From NCBI GenBank assembly GCA_051880035.1, contig JBJENE010000017.1, positions 1 to 64,000 of the forward strand: a stretch of 64,000 bases of DNA. Reading direction: 5' to 3'. This DNA is from Eshraghiella sp051880035. Its GTDB lineage: Bacteria; Bacillota; Clostridia; Lachnospirales; Lachnospiraceae. The position numbers were made by a program, and so were the translations under genes. Below, one piece after another: positions 59,213 to 64,000 of the stretch (within the stretch, counting starts at the first letter, position 1; each line of letters begins with the position of its first letter). The notes under the pieces were generated by a model. The model was not told the DNA's origin. It saw only the letters and a program-made list of their open reading frames with translations, and made no database searches.

Positions 59213-61222
59213 GTCTGAGATATATACAAATTAACAAGACTCTCAAACAACATACAATGTCCAAGATGTAGAAGAAGTGTCTGAGACATATACAAATTAA
59301 CAAGACTCTCAAACTCCTGGATGTTTGATATCTGTTCCCAGGCAGTCTGAGACATATACAAATTAACAAGACTCTCAAACCGCTCTTATGTAGCTTTTGT
59401 TCTTGCTATGGTCTGAGACATATACAAATTAACAAGACTCTCAAACTATCGCTATGGAACTGAACTCATTTCATTTGTCTGAGACATATACAAATTAACA
59501 AGACTCTCAAACTCCCATTTTGAAAAATGGAAACATTGACAGTCTGAGACATATACAAATTAACAAGACTCTCAAACGCATCCGTAAGTGATGAGAAAAT
59601 ACAAAAGTCTGAGACATATACAAATTAACAAGACTCTCAAACAAGTTGTAACGCCTATGTTACCCTTTGTTAGTCTGAGACATATACAAATTAACAAGAC
59701 TCTCAAACCGGTTTGTTTTGCGGAAAAACCAAGCTATAGTCTGAGACATATACAAATTAACAAGACTCTCAAACTTATTTTGTTGCCATTAAATACTTTA
59801 GAACTGTCTGAGACATATACAAATTAACAAGACTCTCAAACGTTACTTCTTCATCGCGGTTATAGTTTTCAGTCTGAGACATATACAAATTAACAAGACT
59901 CTCAAACTAACAAAGTTGCCGTTTCGACCATTGAAAAGTCTGAGACATATACAAATTAACAAGACTCTCAAACAATCCAGATGTTTCTATTGAACCATCC
60001 CAAGTCTGAGACATATACAAATTAACAAGACTCTCAAACCTCAAAGGAGCTTTACATGCTGAAGATTTGTCTGAGACATATACAAATTAACAAGACTCTC
60101 AAACTCATACTGCTTTACTGTTTCTTTAACTGCCGTCTGAGACATATACAAATTAACAAGACTCTCAAACTCTAATTCAATATAATCATATCCTTTGGTA
60201 GTCTGAGACATATACAAATTAACAAGACTCTCAAACCTCATATTCAAGTGTCATAATATCTTCTTTGTCTGAGACATATACAAATTAACAAGACTCTCAA
60301 ACTTAGTATCATACGGAAGCTCCATGCTTATTGTCTGAGACATATACAAATTAACAAGACTCTCAAACATAAACTTCTACAACATCTTCATAAAAAGCGT
60401 CTGAGACATATACAAATTAACAAGACTCTCAAACGAAAGCGTATTGTAAAGCGTCAGAATATATGTCTGAGACATATACAAATTAACAAGACTCTCAAAC
60501 CTCTCCAGTGTGCTTTATCTCTTTAACTAGTCTGAGACATATACAAATTAACAAGACTCTCAAACCATAAGCGGGTCATATAGTGCATTGTTCTTGTCTG
60601 AGACATATACAAATTAACAAGACTCTCAAACTGTCTTACCTGCTCTCCAACAAATAATTGGTCTGAGACATATACAAATTAACAAGACTCTCAAACATTG
60701 TAGATAGTATTGTGGACACATTGCTTGTCTGAGACATATACAAATTAACAAGACTCTCAAACCCCCTGTTCTTCCCCTGTGTATGAGCCGTAGTCTGAGA
60801 CATATACAAATTAACAAGACTCTCAAACACAGATTGTTGAAATAATTCCACAAATCGTGTCTGAGACATATACAAATTAACAAGACTCTCAAACTCTGTC
60901 CCGGATTGGGCGGCGTGGGGGTTGGTCTGAGACATATACAAATTAACAAGACTCTCAAACGCAACACTGTTGTAAATCAAATCTGTTCTGGTCTGAGACA
61001 TATACAAATTAACAAGACTCTCAAACAATAATGGTGTATTTCAAGTTTATATTCATGTCTGAGACATATACAAATTAACAAGACTCTCAAACACAATCCC
61101 CGGGTTCAAACAAAAGTATTTGTCTGAGACATATACAAATTAACAAGACTCTCAAACCCGACATCCGCAAGCTTATATGAATCCAAGTCTGAGACATATA
61201 CAAATTAACAAGACTCTCAAAC
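59213..61222 (-). CRISPR. Type II-A CRISPR array, 31 repeats and 30 spacers
   Basis: 31 repeats of 36 bp run from 59213-59248 to 61187-61222 with spacers of 29-31 nt. In the transcribed (minus) sense the repeat begins GTTTGAGAG and ends GTCTCAGAC; its ends can pair over 8 bp with one G-T. The first repeat on this strand (59213) has one change (C to T), as expected for the distal end. The leader side is 61222, next to csn2, so the newest spacer is 61158-61186. All spacers differ. Confidence 0.97.
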
Positions 61223-61299
61223 CTCAAAATACATATGTTCGAGGTTCTCTCCGAGCCTACATGAATCCGATTTCATGCTGTTATTCATATTATCAGACC
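61223..61299 (-). promoter_or_regulatory. CRISPR leader
   Basis: The 77-bp gap between csn2 and the first repeat. Read on the minus strand it ends in ATTTTGAG just before the repeat, matching the TTTGAG class of type II-A leader-anchoring sequences used for adaptation. It also carries inverted text CTCGGAGAGAACCTCGA. Confidence 0.7.
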
Positions 61300-61974
61300 T
61301 TATATCTCTATAATACAGGAATCTTTATCAATAATCCACCACTTTTCATCTTCATTTCCTGTCAGTTCTACTCTATTTTCTATCATAATAAGACTAACCT
61401 GTTCATATGAAGCCATTTCCTCAAAACCTCTAATTTCTTCATTACTAAAATAATCCCTAAAGTGTACAAAGATAAATACAGATATTCCCAATACTTGATG
61501 TGCTATACGGATATAGTCAACAATACGCTCTGCCAATTCTATATCTTTCATCTCTATCCTAACTCCATACAGTTTCAGAAGTTGTTGAAAATCAAGATCC
61601 AGCGAATATTCCAGCGGATAAGGCAGATGCTCACTAATTTCATCTAATAAAGTAACTATAGAAGAATTAATATCCGCCTTTCTTAGCATATATTCCTGTT
61701 CAGTAATATCATTCATTTCAGAATATACATGGTTTATGATTTTCTTTTCATTTAAATCAATTGAATATGGATTAAATATAACACATACATCCTTATTTAA
61801 TTTTATTGCTTTATCCTTACAGGTTATATAAAGTTCACCATCCAAACCATTTGACTGATTCCACAGACTTTCCGTAAGGCGCCTGAACATGACCGGATTT
61901 TCAATAGAAATTCCGGTCATTCCACACTCCTTTATATCTGCTTCAAGACCACATGTGTCAAAAAAAAATTTCAT
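61300..61974 (-). CDS. csn2: CRISPR adaptation protein Csn2
   Basis: A 224-residue protein matching Csn2 in length and layout: an N-terminal head, central helices ('YPLEYSLDLDFQQLLKLYGVRIE') and the C-terminal block 'GISVFIFVHFRDYFSNEEI' that corresponds to the 'FINVCSYLTKDE' strand-helix of Csn2. Csn2 binds DNA ends as a ring during spacer capture. It overlaps cas2 by 4 bp, marking subtype II-A. Confidence 0.93.
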   Translation of the reverse strand: MKFFFDTCGLEADIKECGMTGISIENPVMFRRLTESLWNQSNGLDGELYITCKDKAIKLNKDVCVIFNPYSIDLNEKKIINHVYSEMNDITEQEYMLRKADINSSIVTLLDEISEHLPYPLEYSLDLDFQQLLKLYGVRIEMKDIELAERIVDYIRIAHQVLGISVFIFVHFRDYFSNEEIRGFEEMASYEQVSLIMIENRVELTGNEDEKWWIIDKDSCIIEI

Positions 61975-62291
61975 AAAATCACCAAGCGTTCTGTCGTATC
62001 CAAGATATCTGTTTTTCGTTCTCCGACTATATACTCCATTTTGCAGTATTGATTTTCGGTAACACGCATTAATTGTACAAGTCCTTTTCCCGGAGCATTT
62101 TTCCTGACATTATTTGCCAAAGCATCTGCTGCTGCACAATTAACTACCAGCTTAGAATACACTGATTCCTGTTCCATAATAAAACCTGATTTAATCAGGT
62201 ATTTTCTAAACTTCCTGTATTCCCGCCTTTCCATATCGGTCAATATAGGTAAATCAAAAAACACTAATACTCTCATATATCTGTAGTTCAT
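61971..62291 (-). CDS. cas2: CRISPR-associated Cas2
   Basis: A 106-residue protein with the Cas2 start 'RYMRVLVFFDLPILTDMERREYRKFRKYLIKSGF' pattern, conserved Asp after the first strand (FFDLP), ferredoxin-like fold. It forms the Cas1-Cas2 integrase. It overlaps cas1 and csn2 by 4 bp each. Confidence 0.96.
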   Translation of the reverse strand: MNYRYMRVLVFFDLPILTDMERREYRKFRKYLIKSGFIMEQESVYSKLVVNCAAADALANNVRKNAPGKGLVQLMRVTENQYCKMEYIVGERKTDILDTTERLVIL

Positions 62292-63154
62292 ATCTGATAA
62301 AATTTAATCTCCGAGATATCGTTATCATTGATAGCATCAAATACACTTCTCACATAAATTTTTATGGCATTGGGAACATATTCACGCTTACCGGATATAC
62401 TAACCTCAGTGTTTATAATTTCAAGTATCTTATGTTTTTCCTCCGTCTCAAACTTCTCCGGTATATTTTTTCTTACCATACGATCAATAAGAATTCTAAA
62501 AGGTTCCATCAAATCAGAGCCCAGATTAAACGGATTATCACCGTTGTCATGAAAAATCCCCAGCTTTGTTGTATAACCATTTAAAACAATTTCTCTGTTT
62601 ACAATCGAAAGCAAAATACTATACCCATAATTCAATGCAGCATTTATACTGTTCTCCTGGCTTCTCGAAAAGTCCTCTCCAAATAAAGCAGAAAAGTAAA
62701 CTCTTGCAGCATGGCCTTCTCTGTTAGTCTCATCTCCGACTTCAAGTTCATATAAATAGTCTTTCAGTAAAACAGCTTCACTCAAATTGTATTCTTCCAA
62801 ATGTTCTAATTGTTTACTAATTTTCTCTCTGACAACTTCCGTCCATACTGCTACCTTTATATTATCTGACCATGTTATCTGTGTTCGCAGTTTCCCACTG
62901 CAATCATGACATCCATAATATGGTAGCAGTTCAGAGGAAGGCATTCTCTTTTCATCGCAAAAAATAACTTTTACTTTAGACTTAGTCAAAGCAGCCAACA
63001 AAGCACTTGTCAACGATACAGCCGTAGACTCAATAATAAGCATAGAGATATCAGTTATATGAATTCTTCTGGTCTCTTCCTGTCTAACTACAAGGTATCC
63101 CATATTGTAGTCAAGCTTTGCGCTTTTAGAAATTACAATCGTCTGATAACTCAT
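62288..63154 (-). CDS. cas1: CRISPR-associated Cas1
   Basis: A 288-residue integrase with the type II Cas1 residues: Glu in 'NREGHAARVYF' (about 145), His in 'LGIFHDN' (about 204) and acidic 'GSDLMEPFR' (about 216-222). It starts 4 bp inside the cas9 end. Confidence 0.97.
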   Translation of the reverse strand: MSYQTIVISKSAKLDYNMGYLVVRQEETRRIHITDISMLIIESTAVSLTSALLAALTKSKVKVIFCDEKRMPSSELLPYYGCHDCSGKLRTQITWSDNIKVAVWTEVVREKISKQLEHLEEYNLSEAVLLKDYLYELEVGDETNREGHAARVYFSALFGEDFSRSQENSINAALNYGYSILLSIVNREIVLNGYTTKLGIFHDNGDNPFNLGSDLMEPFRILIDRMVRKNIPEKFETEEKHKILEIINTEVSISGKREYVPNAIKIYVRSVFDAINDNDISEIKFYQI

Positions 63155-64000
63155 ACCGTTAAAAGATCCACCTCTTTTTCGTATAATCCGGTTACAGATT
63201 GGTTAATAAGCTTGAATTCTGTATATCCTGATATTCTTTTAGATATAAGTGCAACTCCTGTTTTAGAACTTCCTCCAATCGCACATAAATCCGCACTAGA
63301 AGAACTGCAAATCAGTGACAGATTTAAAATCTGCGTAAGTATATAAAGTTGTCGTGTAATATCCAATTCAACAAATTTGTCTCTTCCCTGTTCAAGTGTT
63401 GCATAAACAGGATTAGGCCTCTTTGAATAAATTCCATATTTGTGTTTATCCAATAATTCATCGAATAGCTTTATATTGTCTTCAGGCGAAATTTTTTCAG
63501 GTATTTTTCCCGATAAATTATATTTATCTATTAGATGAATATACCAATTCCAATAAACATTCAGCATCATATTACAAGCATTTGTAACCCCATATCTTTT
63601 TTCTGTTTTATTGCTTATATACATCAGAAAACCATCTACTTTAATCAGAGACTTTGGATTAATCTTCTTAACTCGGATTGAAGGATTTTTAAGACCTAAT
63701 TCCAGGCAAAACTGATACAATCCATTTTCATGACTTTCCACATATTGTTTCTTATATATAGGTAAACATTCTATTGTCCTTACCTTTACAAGTTTACCTT
63801 TATCTTTGCCGCTTCCTTCTATCTCATGCTCTACCAGGAAGAAATATGCATTTTTTATACTCTTAAATCCACCATATTTCAAATAATCATTCTGGACACC
63901 TGATAATTTAATATTTTTAAGGCTCTTTACAGGTAAATAACTGTCTGCTTTTGCTTTGGATGCGCTACATATTGTTGCCTCTGATAATGCACCACTTTGA
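63151..64000 (-). CDS. cas9: Cas9, C-terminal part (runs off the window)
   Basis: The minus frame stays open to the right edge: about 282 codons. It reads ...QSGALSEATICSASKAKADS, then LKYGGFKSIKNAYFFLV, the start of the PAM-interacting domain as in SpCas9 (KYGGF), and ends INQSVTGLYEKEVDLLTV, matching the SpCas9 end HQSITGLYETRIDL. A TTG at 63880-63882 is internal, not a start. The RuvC and HNH domains are outside the window. The PAM cannot be told from here. Confidence 0.95.
   Translation of the reverse strand, partial: QSGALSEATICSASKAKADSYLPVKSLKNIKLSGVQNDYLKYGGFKSIKNAYFFLVEHEIEGSGKDKGKLVKVRTIECLPIYKKQYVESHENGLYQFCLELGLKNPSIRVKKINPKSLIKVDGFLMYISNKTEKRYGVTNACNMMLNVYWNWYIHLIDKYNLSGKIPEKISPEDNIKLFDELLDKHKYGIYSKRPNPVYATLEQGRDKFVELDITRQLYILTQILNLSLICSSSSADLCAIGGSSKTGVALISKRISGYTEFKLINQSVTGLYEKEVDLLTV

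Noticed and set aside
59588..61410. Repetitive ORFs across the CRISPR array (SLRHIQINKTLK and FESLVNLYMSQT types, both strands)
   Set aside because: They are translations of the 36-bp repeats; spacer length of 30 keeps frames open by chance, and none has a start context.
63151..63882. A 243-residue protein starting at TTG 63882
   Set aside because: It is the end of Cas9; the frame is open to the window edge with Cas9-like sequence upstream.

Overview
The window looks like a chromosomal segment from an anaerobic Gram-positive gut bacterium of the Clostridia, most likely Lachnospiraceae. This is inferred from gene content (DUF4317, an Lsa-like ABC-F protein, GldA/F/G-DUF4340 ABC genes, LrgAB, a degenerate HPr-like protein), AT-rich low-GC codon use, strong AGGAGG ribosome binding sites and sigma-A promoters. 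No rRNA or tRNA gene was recognised.

Layout. 1-5350: accessory minus-strand genes (excisionase-like HTH protein behind a phased operator array, DUF4253-like protein, EEP-family hydrolase, two unknowns, metallophosphoesterase, AAA/DUF4143 ATPase). 5438-7561: an FtsZ paralogue divergent from an XRE repressor and an ImmA/IrrE metalloprotease, with GTTGCA-type palindromes in the shared promoter region; this is my best candidate for an undescribed system. 7577-15628: a PfkB sugar kinase with a truncated DeoR relic, a GldA/F/G-DUF4340 ABC operon and an OmpR-type two-component pair. 15688-23650: an XRE/membrane-protein operon sharing operators with a GH29 fucosidase, an MCP, two paralogous TetR regulators and an ABC/FtsX pair. 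23714-27205: a type II restriction-modification locus with a C protein, a candidate nuclease and two m5C methyltransferases. 27378-37726: mixed genes, including an ECF sigma factor fused to a surface domain, an Lsa-like ABC-F gene behind a leader-peptide attenuator, azlC with an interrupted azlD, and an MmcQ-MGMT fusion.

39402-47596 is a complete phosphate regulon read on the minus strand: HPr-like gene, pstSCAB, phoU, a Na/Pi cotransporter, phoP and phoR, with Pho-box-like direct repeats before the pst operon and before the cotransporter. 47600-48290 holds a 54-bp tandem repeat and GC-rich repeats. 48290-57915 carries rubrerythrin, trmO, lrgAB, a FliD-like fragment protein, a zinc-ribbon/TPM pair, thioredoxin, a DEAD-box helicase and a MutS2-like protein lacking Smr, preceded by a structured leader. 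rhaD follows.

59213-64000 is a type II-A CRISPR-Cas locus: 31 repeats and 30 spacers, the leader, then csn2, cas2, cas1 and the C-terminal part of cas9, which runs off the right edge. The cas genes overlap by 4 bp each and form one minus-strand operon. tracrRNA is not in the window.

Two copies of a covarying nested-hairpin element (13575-13690 and 34211-34321) indicate a dispersed structured repeat family.
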